From an uncultured Haloferula sp. (GTDB lineage Bacteria; Verrucomicrobiota; Verrucomicrobiae; Verrucomicrobiales; Akkermansiaceae): a DNA stretch of 9,420 bases. The notes beneath the pieces were generated by a model, which saw only the letters and a list, made by a program, of their open reading frames with translations, did not search any database and was not told where the DNA came from. Positions 1 to 6,419 of this stretch are shown here, piece by piece (the first letter of the stretch is position 1; each line of letters opens with the position of its first letter). Location of the stretch: assembly GCA_946481625.1 (NCBI GenBank), contig CAMLOZ010000097.1, positions 1 through 9,420 of the forward strand, given 5' to 3'. The position numbers were made by a program, and so were the translations under genes.

Positions 1-1262
1 TGCTCGGCGCGGCGCTCGGCGCGGCCGGGTGGATGCAGGCCCTGCATTGGAAGTCGGCTGCACCTGCGGCTTCCGACGATGACTCTGCCGCACGCATCAC
101 CGCCCTCGAAAGCGAGGTTGAGCTCCTCCGCCGCGAGAACGAAAGCCTGCGCTCGCTCGCCCAGGGCGGCGGCGATTTCCGGGTCGAGCCCGAGCTGATC
201 ACCTTCGTCGAGCAAGCGCTGGGATTGAGCTTCCGCAGTAGCCCGCAGGTCCATCAGATCGCCGTGGAGGAACTCCGCGGCCGGGTCCAGGCATCCATCG
301 AAGCCCGCTATGGTCCTCATGGCCTTGATTCCCGCGAGCAGGCATGGAAACTCATGGGCTTGCTCGGCACCGAGGACCGCTTCGGCCCGCAGCTTGCGCT
401 CACCAAGTCGGAAGGAGCCCGCTCGTGGTTCGATGACGAAAGCGGCGAGGCCTGGGTGACGAGCCGCTTCGACCCGCAATCGATCCCCGACCAAGCCTCT
501 CTCGTTCGGGCTCTCGTTCGCATCCTCATCCACCAGAACAACCCTCCCGCCGATGGTTGGCCCGGCGATGAAATCGCCACCTCGCGCGAGGCACTTTACC
601 ACGGCACCGCCATCGCCATCGAGAACCGGTTTCTCGCCCGCCAAGCCCTCGCGACCGGCTTCACCGGTGCCCAGGAAGATCAAGCTGTGCGGGGCTTGCT
701 GGAAACCATGCCGGCTTACATCCGCGGCCTCGCGACCTTTCCTTCCGTGCTGGGCATTCGCCTAGCCACACGCCTGATGGATCAGGAGGAGATTTTGTCC
801 GGCCTGGACAAGCCGCCGCAATTCACCGCCGCCTACTTCCCCGCAGGGGAGGAAATCGAGAAGCCGAATCCTCCGCTTCTCCCCCCGACTCCCGGAAACC
901 CGCTCCTCGAGGAATCCACCGGCATGCTCGGCCTGAACCTCTGGCTCGAACCCCTGGGTGAAGAATCCGCACCGCTTGCCGATGCCTGGCGCGGCGACCG
1001 CTACCGGCTCTTTGCCACCGGCGATGCCGAAGTGCATCTGGTTTGGGACCTCCGCCTCGATTCGGAAAAGTCCGCGGAGGCATTCTCCATCGCCGCCCGC
1101 TCGATGGTCTCCGCCATGGCCGGCACGGATACAGATCCCGGGGTGGGGGACATCATCGCCACTCCGGAGGATCGCTTCATCGCCGTCTCCCGCCCGGCAC
1201 CAGACACCGTCCGTTTCGTCAATGCCGCCTCGCAGGCCGCGGCGAAGTCCCTGGTCCCCTGA
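1..1262 (+). CDS. Membrane-anchored metallopeptidase-like protein lacking the HExxH zinc site (5' partial)
   Basis: The reading frame is open to the left edge and the residues before the first ATG (33) read LGAALGAAGW. This looks like the end of a membrane helix, so the true start is probably outside the window. Numbering from that ATG, residues 18-45 form a heptad-like coiled coil (ALESEVELLRRENESLRSL). The rest follows the layout of large-envelope, zincin-like hypothetical proteins: a helix with RALV where the metal site normally sits, a segment FLARQ..., PAYIRGLATFP, a GMLGLNLWL stretch and a GDRYRLF motif near 321 followed by a VWDLRLDS strand. Where relatives carry HELTH, this protein has RILIH (163-167), and where a downstream EGDA-type ligand is expected it has HGTA (190-193). 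It is therefore probably a catalytically dead paralogue with a structural or binding role. Family assignment is from remembered pattern, not a search. The 3' end (TGA at 1260) is followed by a repeat region. Confidence 0.75.
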   Translation, partial: LGAALGAAGWMQALHWKSAAPAASDDDSAARITALESEVELLRRENESLRSLAQGGGDFRVEPELITFVEQALGLSFRSSPQVHQIAVEELRGRVQASIEARYGPHGLDSREQAWKLMGLLGTEDRFGPQLALTKSEGARSWFDDESGEAWVTSRFDPQSIPDQASLVRALVRILIHQNNPPADGWPGDEIATSREALYHGTAIAIENRFLARQALATGFTGAQEDQAVRGLLETMPAYIRGLATFPSVLGIRLATRLMDQEEILSGLDKPPQFTAAYFPAGEEIEKPNPPLLPPTPGNPLLEESTGMLGLNLWLEPLGEESAPLADAWRGDRYRLFATGDAEVHLVWDLRLDSEKSAEAFSIAARSMVSAMAGTDTDPGVGDIIATPEDRFIAVSRPAPDTVRFVNAASQAAAKSLVP

Positions 1263-1274
1263 TCCCCGGGGCTC

Positions 1275-1406
1275 CCTGTGTGGCTGCGGCTTCCAGCCGC
1301 AGGGGTTGGACAAACCGGCGATTTACGTGAAGATCTAACCCCTGCGTGGCTGCGGCTTCCAGCCGCAGGGGTTGGACAAACCGGCGATTTGCCTGAAGAT
1401 CTAACC
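1275..1406. repeat. Two tandem 66-bp repeats, each with a perfect 8-bp hairpin (REP-like)
   Basis: Copy 1 is 1275-1340 and copy 2 is 1341-1406, with three mismatches that I can see (1279/1345, 1325/1391, 1327/1393). Each copy contains CTGCGGCT-TCC-AGCCGCAG, at 1284-1302 and 1350-1368: an 8-bp perfect stem on a 3-base loop. No T-run follows either hairpin, so intrinsic termination is not supported. The rest of the gap up to 1477 shows nothing but the ribosome binding site of the next gene. The palindromic core resembles dispersed intergenic repeats of the REP type; dispersion elsewhere in the genome cannot be seen from this window. Confidence 0.85.
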
Positions 1407-1464
1407 GATCCCGCCGTCGAAAGGACGTGAACTTCACCGGGGAAAGAACCCGTCGGCACCCGCG

Positions 1465-1470
1465 CGAGGA
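1465..1470 (+). promoter_or_regulatory. Ribosome binding site deciding the start at 1478
   Basis: CGAGGA lies seven bases before ATG 1478. An in-frame GTG at 1427 would add 17 residues, but the purine-rich AAAGGA before it abuts the codon with almost no spacing. The ATG is therefore preferred. Confidence 0.55.
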
Positions 1471-1477
1471 AACCACC

Positions 1478-1960
1478 ATGAACTTCGACCCTCCGCCGCT
1501 GCCGCCGGGATATGGCGAGGACCGTCCGTTCACCCCGCCGCCCGAACCGCCCGAGCCCGCCCCACCGGAGCGGAAACCAAGCAAGAGCCGCTTTGCCCCA
1601 CGCGTGGTCTGGCTCTTCCTCGCCGCCGCCTGTCTAGGCCTCTATCTCGGGCCACTTAGCGTGGAGATCACCTTCACCGATGACCGCGGCCGGATTCCAC
1701 CCGAGTTCGTGGCGACCGTCAGCCGGGGCGATACCGAAAAGAAAGTCCTCGTGAACGGCGGACGCCTCCGCCTCCTCCGCTGGCGCTGGACCACCCTCGA
1801 AGTCACCGACCTCTCCTACATCGGCACCTCCCACGAGATCCGGGGCAAGCGCATGGCGATCTCCATCGAGCGCAATACCTCGCGCAAGTTGAAGGACGCC
1901 GCCCGCGGTTCCAGTTCCATCCCCCAGCGCGGCGATCCCGATCCGCGGGAGGACCGTTGA
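1478..1960 (+). CDS. Proline-rich single-pass membrane protein, unknown function
   Basis: A 160-residue protein that I do not recognise. Residues 5-34 are very rich in proline and acidic residues (PPPLPPGYGEDRPFTPPPEPP). A basic patch (KPSKSRFAPR) leads into a hydrophobic helix at about 43-60 (VVWLFLAAACLGLYLGPL). The remaining 100 residues are predicted to be outside the membrane if the basic-inside rule holds. They look beta-rich (VEITFTDDRGR, LVNGGRLRLL, WTTLEVTDLSYIG), faintly like small carboxypeptidase-regulatory-type sandwiches, but this is a weak impression. The tail is charged and probably disordered (PQRGDPDPREDR). It ends 34 bases before the MarC-family gene, so the two are probably cotranscribed. 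Confidence 0.75.
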   Translation: MNFDPPPLPPGYGEDRPFTPPPEPPEPAPPERKPSKSRFAPRVVWLFLAAACLGLYLGPLSVEITFTDDRGRIPPEFVATVSRGDTEKKVLVNGGRLRLLRWRWTTLEVTDLSYIGTSHEIRGKRMAISIERNTSRKLKDAARGSSSIPQRGDPDPREDR

Positions 1961-1994
1961 CCGCTTCAGGACGCGGTGGTCTGATCGCCTCCCG

Positions 1995-2588
1995 ATGGAC
2001 CTTCTCGCCCTTGCCGTCACCCTCTTCCTTGTCCTCGATCCCTTCGGGAATGCGGCGATCTTCCATGCCGTGCTGGCGAAGATCCCGGAAGAGCGCCGCC
2101 GCCGCATCCTCGTCCGGGAGCTGCTCTTCTCCCTCGTGATCCTGTTAGGCTTCCTCTTCGTCGGGAAATACCTCCTCGCCTTTCTCGGGGTGAGACCCGC
2201 CACCCTCAGCATCTCCGGCGGCATCCTGCTCTTCCTGATCGCGCTGGGCATGGTTTTTCCCACCCGCTCGATGCTCGGCGAGTCTGCCGATGAGGAACCC
2301 TTCATCGTCCCCTTGGCCGTGCCGCTGATCGCAGGCCCTTCCAGCATCGCGCTGATTCTTCTCACGGCATCGAAGTATCCCCTCCAGATCGCTCCCATCG
2401 CCATTGCCGTCACCGCCGCTTGGCTGGTTTCCGCGGTGATTCTCTATTTCTCTCCCGCCCTGCTGCGTCTGCTCGGAACCAAAGGAACCCGCGCCCTCGA
2501 GCGCCTCATGGGCCTGCTCCTCATCCTCGTCTCGGTTCAAATGTTCCTTGATGGCGTCTCCTCCTACAGCGCATCCTCCGCCCCGTGA
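1995..2588 (+). CDS. MarC family integral membrane protein
   Basis: A 197-residue, very hydrophobic protein with about six membrane helices, matching the usual length of the MarC/UPF0056 family (relatives include YchE and YhgN). Diagnostic stretches are DPFGN at 15-19 in the first helix, SISGGILLFLIALGM in the third, and VPLAVPLIAGPSSI at about 105-118, the second half-motif of the family. The C-terminal helix is RLMGLLLILVSVQMFLDGV. MarC itself was once linked to multiple antibiotic resistance, but that link was withdrawn; the substrate of the family is unsettled. No good Shine-Dalgarno precedes ATG 1995 and there is no other in-frame start close by, so coupling to the upstream gene (34-base gap) is likely. 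The stop codon overlaps the acylphosphatase start. Confidence 0.92.
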   Translation: MDLLALAVTLFLVLDPFGNAAIFHAVLAKIPEERRRRILVRELLFSLVILLGFLFVGKYLLAFLGVRPATLSISGGILLFLIALGMVFPTRSMLGESADEEPFIVPLAVPLIAGPSSIALILLTASKYPLQIAPIAIAVTAAWLVSAVILYFSPALLRLLGTKGTRALERLMGLLLILVSVQMFLDGVSSYSASSAP

Positions 2589-2860
2589 TCGCACGACGCG
2601 TCATTTTCGAGGGCCGCGTCCAAGGCGTGGGGTTCCGCTACACCACCAAGGACATCGCCAAGGGCTTCGAGGTCTGCGGCACCGTGAGGAACCTCGTCGA
2701 CGGCACCGTCGAGCTCGAGGTCATGGGCGAACGCGACGAGGTCGAAGCCTTCCTCAAGGAGATCGCCGAGGAATCGCCCCTGGCCCACAACATTAAGGGC
2801 ATGCACGTGAAGAACATCCCGCCCCTCGAAGGCGTGAAGGGCTTCACCATCGAGAGATGA
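2585..2860 (+). CDS. acyP: Acylphosphatase
   Basis: A 91-residue protein of exactly the family's size. Acylphosphatase (EC 3.6.1.7) hydrolyses the carboxyl-phosphate bond of acyl phosphates in the cytosol. The signature loop GRVQGVGFRY (10-19) supplies the phosphate-binding cradle with catalytic Arg18. The second signature GTVRNLVDGTVELEV (32-46) contains catalytic Asn36. Both catalytic residues are present, so it should be active. The C-terminus GVKGFTIER gives the last strand. Translation starts at GTG 2585, which shares GTGA with the MarC-family stop. No separate ribosome binding site is needed if the ribosome re-initiates. The segment after the signature Arg (YTTKDIAKGFEVCG) differs from the common LAQ..GLTGWV wording but fits the fold. 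Confidence 0.95.
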   Translation: MIARRVIFEGRVQGVGFRYTTKDIAKGFEVCGTVRNLVDGTVELEVMGERDEVEAFLKEIAEESPLAHNIKGMHVKNIPPLEGVKGFTIER

Positions 2861-2862
2861 CG

Positions 2863-2889
2863 CTGCCCATGGATCCTCTCCATGGGTAG
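2863..2889. terminator. Hairpin just after acyP, possible terminator
   Basis: CTGCCCATGGA (2863-2873) pairs with TCCATGGGTAG (2879-2889), including one G-T pair, around the loop TCCTC. It starts two bases after the acyP stop. No T-run follows on the + strand, so it could act as a transcript-end stabiliser rather than an intrinsic terminator. Confidence 0.4.
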
Positions 2890-2906
2890 GTCTTCTCCAA
2901 TCGAAC

Positions 2907-2934
2907 CCGGGCAGGGACTTCGTTCCTTCCCCGG
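2907..2934. terminator. Second hairpin in the convergent gap
   Basis: CCGGG (2907-2911) pairs with CCCGG (2930-2934). After one C-C mismatch, AGGGA (2913-2917) pairs with TTCCT (2924-2928) around the loop CTTCGT. It lies between two convergent operons, where a two-way terminator would be expected. No clear T-run follows. Confidence 0.35.
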
Positions 2935-2935
2935 C

Positions 2936-2965
2936 TGATTCCGGCTTTCGCACGCCTGGGAATCA
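2936..2965. terminator. Inverted repeat overlapping the gene B stop codon
   Basis: TGATTCC (2936-2942) and GGAATCA (2959-2965) are perfect inverted repeats, with an inner GGC/GCC pairing. The right arm includes the stop codon of gene B on the minus strand. It is a candidate transcript end for the minus-strand operon, although again there is no T-run. Confidence 0.35.
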
Positions 2966-3514
2966 AAGAGAGGCCGCCTGCCGTCCCTGCCGTAACCTGC
3001 AGTCGGGTGCCAGTTCGGCGAGAATCCTGCGCGCATCCTCGGACCCGGCAAATTCCCCCATCGCCGAAACCGCGGCTGCGAAACTGGATTCGCTCGGCTG
3101 CGAGCAGAGCTTGCCGAGACGGCTGAAATCTCCCCACCAAATCATCCCCTCCTCGGCGAAAACCTCTTCCTGGCCGTTTACCACGATCACTTCCCGGAAG
3201 CCTTCGATACAAACTCCCGGATCCGGAAACCAATCGTTCTTCGGAAGATACAAACGCTCGAGGGAAAACTCGAAACAAAGCGCGAGCGAGTTGACGGCTT
3301 CAGTCACGCATGCTTGGAGATCCCGGTCGACCGCGGACTGGACCGCCACCGCGGTCACGCAGTCGGCCAAGGAGAGACCGGTGGCCAGCGCCGAATAAAC
3401 CTCGAAATTCGGCCCCGCGAGGAACTTGTGGCCCCGCTTTTCCAAGCAACCCACCTTCAAGGGGCTCCAGCCCGGATCCTCGCTCCGGCGACCATGATCG
3501 GATATCGATAGCAT
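2963..3514 (-). CDS. Cassette gene B: small soluble protein, unknown function
   Basis: A 183-residue protein that I do not recognise. It has no signal peptide or membrane helix, so it is probably cytoplasmic. The start region reads MLSISDHGRRSEDPGWSPLK. The middle (about 35-90) looks helical, with FEVYSALATGLSLADCVTAV followed by an acidic helix and CFEFSLERLYLPK. Next come strands (FREVIVVNGQEEVFAEEGMI) and a Ser/Ala-rich C-terminus. The middle faintly recalls PqqD-type peptide-binding domains, but no diagnostic residues support that. The ATG at 3514 lies three bases after the stop of gene A, with GGTGAAG formed by the end of A as a likely ribosome binding site, so translation is probably coupled. 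The same junction recurs at 8116-8122 in the second cassette, which supports both the start and the gene's reality. Confidence 0.75.
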   Translation of the reverse strand: MLSISDHGRRSEDPGWSPLKVGCLEKRGHKFLAGPNFEVYSALATGLSLADCVTAVAVQSAVDRDLQACVTEAVNSLALCFEFSLERLYLPKNDWFPDPGVCIEGFREVIVVNGQEEVFAEEGMIWWGDFSRLGKLCSQPSESSFAAAVSAMGEFAGSEDARRILAELAPDCRLRQGRQAASL

Positions 3515-3517
3515 ATC

Positions 3518-4693
3518 TTACTTCACCATACCGGCCGTGACCGACGCCAGCCTCGGATCCTTGATTTGGGCCTGCCATGCCCTCGCGCCCTCTTTGTCTC
3601 CCATGCGCAAGGATACATCCACAAGTGAGCTGGCCATGGAATCCATCTGCGGCCCGCTCAGGTTGTCCGTGTTCGACTCGATCCAAGCACTGGCTGCGTC
3701 CAGATCCCGGGCCGCCCACAGCCCCACCGCGGAGCCGAAAAGCTGGGCGGACCCATGGCTCTTTCCCGATTTGAGATAGGCCAGCGCTTCCTCGGGGTGA
3801 CTTGTGATCAAGGTGTTGACCGCACCGCTCACCGCCTCCAGGACCGGACGCGAGGAAGAAACCTCATCGATGGCCCGCGCGGTGAGCACTTCCAAACTCG
3901 ACTCTGAATCGATCTCGGCCGCCATGCCGAGGTAGTTGAAAAAGGCCGTGTCCGCAGCTTCCCGCTCGCGGGATGATTTTGCACCCGCCGCCAAACCGTT
4001 GAAATACTTCAGATCATCCCTGACCACGCCCGCCTTCACTTCGCGGGTTCCTTCCATCAGGGTCACATGTCTCCCGATCCCGCTGCCGAAGGAGGCCGCT
4101 TGAGCCTGATCCAACGACAAGACCGACGGGGCATCCATCGCGCATCCCCTAAGTCCGAGTTCGCTGAGCGCGACGGAGATCCCGGACATCGCCTTGGACT
4201 TCTCGCTCTCGGTCGGGAGAGATCTCGCCGCCTCGAATGCGTTCTTGAGCGGAATCGACGGATTTCCGAAGAGGCTCGCGATAAGAAAGTTTCTTCGCGT
4301 CCCCACATTCAACTTCGTCGTGACCAGCTCGAAGCCGAGATCGAAACGGTTCGATTCGCACATCTCCCTGAGGAGCCATTCGAGCGCCGAATCTTTCTCG
4401 CTCTGGGAGAGATTGCTCTTCTCGATCTCATCCCATGCCGCGGAGTGATCTCCGGCAACCGCGCTCAAAGCCTCCAATGCCTTTTCGCGCACGGGGTTGC
4501 CTTGGACACCCCCGCCACCTCTCCTTTCGCTTCCAGGGGTGCGCGAATTCCTTTCCCGGGCATCGCCGCTGCCACCTTGCGCCGTCCCGTCCTTCGCGCT
4601 CCCTTCTTCCGGGGAGATGAGATAGTCCACCCCCTTGAATGCGAGCCCGCCCAAGAGAAACGCCAGAACGAGAGACTTGTCGGGAGCTTTCAT
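3518..4693 (-). CDS. Cassette gene A: membrane-anchored helical-repeat protein
   Basis: A 391-residue protein of unknown function. An N-terminal hydrophobic helix (about 7-26, SLVLAFLLGGLAFKGVDYLI) is followed by a low-complexity Gly/Ser/Arg linker to about residue 65. A long, almost wholly helical region follows, which I read as an alpha-solenoid. Ala/Trp phrases such as LFGSAVGLWAARDLDAASAW and ARAWQAQIKDP resemble the repeat proteins common in Verrucomicrobiota. A paralogue is encoded at 8120-9274. Shared blocks include FDLGFELVTTK, LFGNPSIP.K.AFEA, FGSGIGRH and LMEG.RE.KAGVV.DDL; about two thirds of the last 78 residues match by eye. The membrane helix and linker are the least similar parts. 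It begins 45 bases after the end of gene C and is three bases from gene B, so C-A-B looks like one transcript. The helical part probably faces the periplasm. Confidence 0.82.
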   Translation of the reverse strand: MKAPDKSLVLAFLLGGLAFKGVDYLISPEEGSAKDGTAQGGSGDARERNSRTPGSERRGGGGVQGNPVREKALEALSAVAGDHSAAWDEIEKSNLSQSEKDSALEWLLREMCESNRFDLGFELVTTKLNVGTRRNFLIASLFGNPSIPLKNAFEAARSLPTESEKSKAMSGISVALSELGLRGCAMDAPSVLSLDQAQAASFGSGIGRHVTLMEGTREVKAGVVRDDLKYFNGLAAGAKSSREREAADTAFFNYLGMAAEIDSESSLEVLTARAIDEVSSSRPVLEAVSGAVNTLITSHPEEALAYLKSGKSHGSAQLFGSAVGLWAARDLDAASAWIESNTDNLSGPQMDSMASSLVDVSLRMGDKEGARAWQAQIKDPRLASVTAGMVK

Positions 4694-4738
4694 GGGTCGG
4701 GCGCGGGGATGCTCTGCTGATCTTGCAGCACTGCGACT

Positions 4739-5407
4739 CTATTCGCAGACGAATGCCCAATCCAAACCTGAGACGGGAATATTGACGCTCGCTCCGCTGG
4801 GGCCGTGGACGGCCTCGATTTGCACAATCATCCCGTTGTGCAACTTGAGATGAAGCGAAGTGTTACCGGATGCGGAGACCCAGGAGCCATTGGCATGCGG
4901 CGGGTTGTAGATCCGCACGCACTGAAACGTGCAGGCGGCACCTTGATCTACATTCTTGAAGGGAATCTGGTCGATCGTCACCGTTGTTCCGCCCGGCATG
5001 TGCTGGATGACGGTAACTGATGCTCCCAGCGCCATTGGCAAGGGCGTGGGAATCGGTGCGGTTTGACCCGCTACCGTGCCGGCCACCTGCCACTGGAGTA
5101 AAACCTCGATGTCGCCCGCCATCGATGAACCGGTGCCGCTCCGAGGCGTCGGGGAGTTGGTGCAGCGGATCCGCTCGCACTCATCGATCTCTTGGCCGCC
5201 CCATGAAGAGCTGCTGTAAGGAGGGCCGACCCGGGCTTCCGCCCGGTTCGCCAAGCTGAACGCGACGAGGGTCGCAACCGTGGCACCGCCGCTCTTCTTG
5301 ATGAACTGTCGGCGGGAGATCGAGTTGGTGCCGTCTCCGCCAAGGCTCTCGCCTTCCAGAGCTTGCTGCAGATTGATCACCGGAGGGAGAAAAGACCGCT
5401 GCGTCAT
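4739..5407 (-). CDS. Cassette gene C: Tat-exported protein, unknown function
   Basis: A protein of 222 residues from the ATG at 5407. It has a clear twin-arginine signal: SRRQFIKKSG at 31-40, a hydrophobic stretch GATVATLVAFSLAN and an AEA site ending at residue 58. Before the two arginines there is an unusually long leader of 30 residues. Tat substrates are exported folded, often with cofactor or as complexes. The mature part is about 164 residues, Thr/Val/Pro-rich and probably beta-structured (IEVLLQWQVAGTV, ASVTVIQHMPGG, TSLHLKLHNGM). It has five cysteines: two in ECERIRC, two in CTFQC and one near the C-terminus. The end GLDWAFVCE is shared with the partial gene at the right window edge. 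The frame could extend to a TTG at 5446, adding 13 residues, but neither start has a good ribosome binding site. I find no known domain. Confidence 0.78.
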   Translation of the reverse strand: MTQRSFLPPVINLQQALEGESLGGDGTNSISRRQFIKKSGGATVATLVAFSLANRAEARVGPPYSSSSWGGQEIDECERIRCTNSPTPRSGTGSSMAGDIEVLLQWQVAGTVAGQTAPIPTPLPMALGASVTVIQHMPGGTTVTIDQIPFKNVDQGAACTFQCVRIYNPPHANGSWVSASGNTSLHLKLHNGMIVQIEAVHGPSGASVNIPVSGLDWAFVCE

Positions 5408-5462
5408 CGTGTGGGTGACGCAACTGCAAAGCGCGTGGGGCGTCAAGGTGGGATTGTGTATT

Positions 5463-5501
5463 GATGTGACAATGTTGTTCCGTGGTGGCTTCCGTCACAT
5501 C
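5463..5501. promoter_or_regulatory. GATGTGAC...GTCACATC dyad, candidate operator
   Basis: Perfect 8-base half-sites at 5463-5470 and 5494-5501. Their centres are 31 bases apart, about three helical turns, so both would face the same side of the DNA. The site is about 55-95 bases upstream of gene C's start. The half-sites contain TGTGA/TCACA, but the spacing is far larger than that of a CRP site. It is a candidate for a dimer or dimer-pair repressor or activator. Confidence 0.35.
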
Positions 5502-5580
5502 TCGACGGGATATTCCGGCGTTCATTGCAGTGCCTCTATCAGGGCGCTTGTTGCCGCGAAATCTTGTTGTCACGCGAAGG

Positions 5581-5602
5581 CCGGCGCATCTTAGTGCGCC
5601 GG
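5581..5602. other. Perfect 8-bp stem-loop upstream of the glycosyltransferase genes
   Basis: CCGGCGCA and TGCGCCGG flank the loop TCTTAG. It lies 85 bases before the TTG start of the first glycosyltransferase, so it could be in that gene's leader or be a leftover repeat. There is no T-run. Confidence 0.5.
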
Positions 5603-5687
5603 TGCTGGAGCGCTGTGAATGGGTCGCGGCGACCTCGCGCAAAGGCCGGTAGCAGATGGCTTGCCGATCGACTAACCACCGAACTTC

Positions 5688-6392
5688 TTGGAAAACCTGA
5701 TCGTCACTTTGGCTATCGACCCGATAGCCTCCCGGCTCTGGCGCAGTTCGTGTAAACTATGGGTCTCCTCGTTGCTCCGTCACGGCTGGAGCGGCCGGAT
5801 CCATGCCGGCCGGAATTTCGAGCACTTCATGTTCATGACCGGTCGTCCGCAACTCGATGAAGTCTTCATCCCGGGCTTGTTCAATGTTCCTGCAGGCCGG
5901 GATGAAGCGCTCTTGCTGGCACGTGCCCGCTTGCTGGAGATCGTGCGCGACATGGAAGACGCCGAGCGCTACCAATGGGTCGTCCTGTCCGATGCCGACT
6001 GCGTGTCCCTCAGGAACATCGATCATCTTTTTTGCGGCGGATCGGACCTTCTCGTCTCCGGGCCGTTGGATGCTCCCGATCCGGGTTTCTTTGCGGTCCG
6101 CGGCGAGCGCTTGAAAGGCCTTGTCGCGGAGCTCGATCAAGCGGGGGGGTTGGAGGCCGGGACCCTCGCTCAGGTTTGCAACTCGTCGGATTGGTCGGTA
6201 CGCGGCTTCGAACGGGGCGAAGTGTTGCGGCCGAGCGATCCCCAGGTCGCCTTGTCCGATATCGCCGATGCGGCGGTGCTGCATCTCTCCGGCCTCGGTG
6301 CGGCCCGCAAGGGCCCCTTGGCATTCGCTTTCCACATGATGGCCGTCTACGGAGACGAGGACGGGCTGTTCTTCGATATCCTCGAATCTTGA
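5688..6392 (+). CDS. Glycosyltransferase with a DAD motif (GT-A type)
   Basis: A 234-residue protein likely to transfer a sugar from a nucleotide donor in the cytoplasm. The start NLIVTLAIDPIASRLW is the first Rossmann-like strand and helix. VVLSDADCVSLRNIDHLF (about 98-115) carries D102-A103-D104, the DxD metal and nucleotide-binding motif. AVLHLSG (His199) near the end resembles the second metal-ligand position of such enzymes, followed by KGPLAFAFHMM. The start is a TTG at 5688: an in-frame stop lies at 5673, and no ATG precedes the conserved first strand. No clear ribosome binding site is visible, so expression may be weak. It is followed by a 27-base gap and the fusion glycosyltransferase, likely in one operon. 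Donor and acceptor cannot be read from sequence. Which CAZy family it belongs to is uncertain. Confidence 0.78.
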   Translation: MENLIVTLAIDPIASRLWRSSCKLWVSSLLRHGWSGRIHAGRNFEHFMFMTGRPQLDEVFIPGLFNVPAGRDEALLLARARLLEIVRDMEDAERYQWVVLSDADCVSLRNIDHLFCGGSDLLVSGPLDAPDPGFFAVRGERLKGLVAELDQAGGLEAGTLAQVCNSSDWSVRGFERGEVLRPSDPQVALSDIADAAVLHLSGLGAARKGPLAFAFHMMAVYGDEDGLFFDILES

Positions 6393-6419
6393 TCGAGGCA
6401 ACCTGCACCGGCCGCCCTG

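Larger units (their letters stand above)
5408..5687. promoter_or_regulatory. Divergent intergenic region between gene C and the glycosyltransferases
   Basis: The 280 bases between two outward-facing operons must hold both promoters, but I cannot pick convincing -35/-10 pairs. Two structures are visible and are listed separately: a GATGTGAC dyad (5463-5501) and a 22-base hairpin (5581-5602). No convincing small gene is present. Confidence 0.5.

Noticed and set aside
1284..1368. Intrinsic terminators for the first gene
   Set aside because: Both hairpins lack a following T-run and sit within a duplicated unit, so a repeat element is the better call.
762..1459. Long minus-strand open frames under the first gene and the tandem repeat
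   Set aside because: Arg/Gly-rich shadow translations of a GC-rich coding strand, with no domain wording and no ribosome binding site.
1427..1477. GTG start adding 17 residues to the proline-rich protein
   Set aside because: The ribosome binding site is too close to the GTG; ATG 1478 has a well-spaced one.
3111..3511. Small + strand frames within gene B
   Set aside because: Gene B is supported by the conserved junction with gene A and by homology to B'; the + frames have no such support.
2963..3514. PqqD-type peptide-binding domain in gene B
   Set aside because: Only a vague resemblance of the helical middle; no diagnostic residues and no partner radical enzyme or precursor peptide nearby.
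5465..5499. CRP-type site (TGTGA...TCACA)
   Set aside because: The half-sites are separated by 25 bases rather than about six, so it is not a canonical CRP operator.
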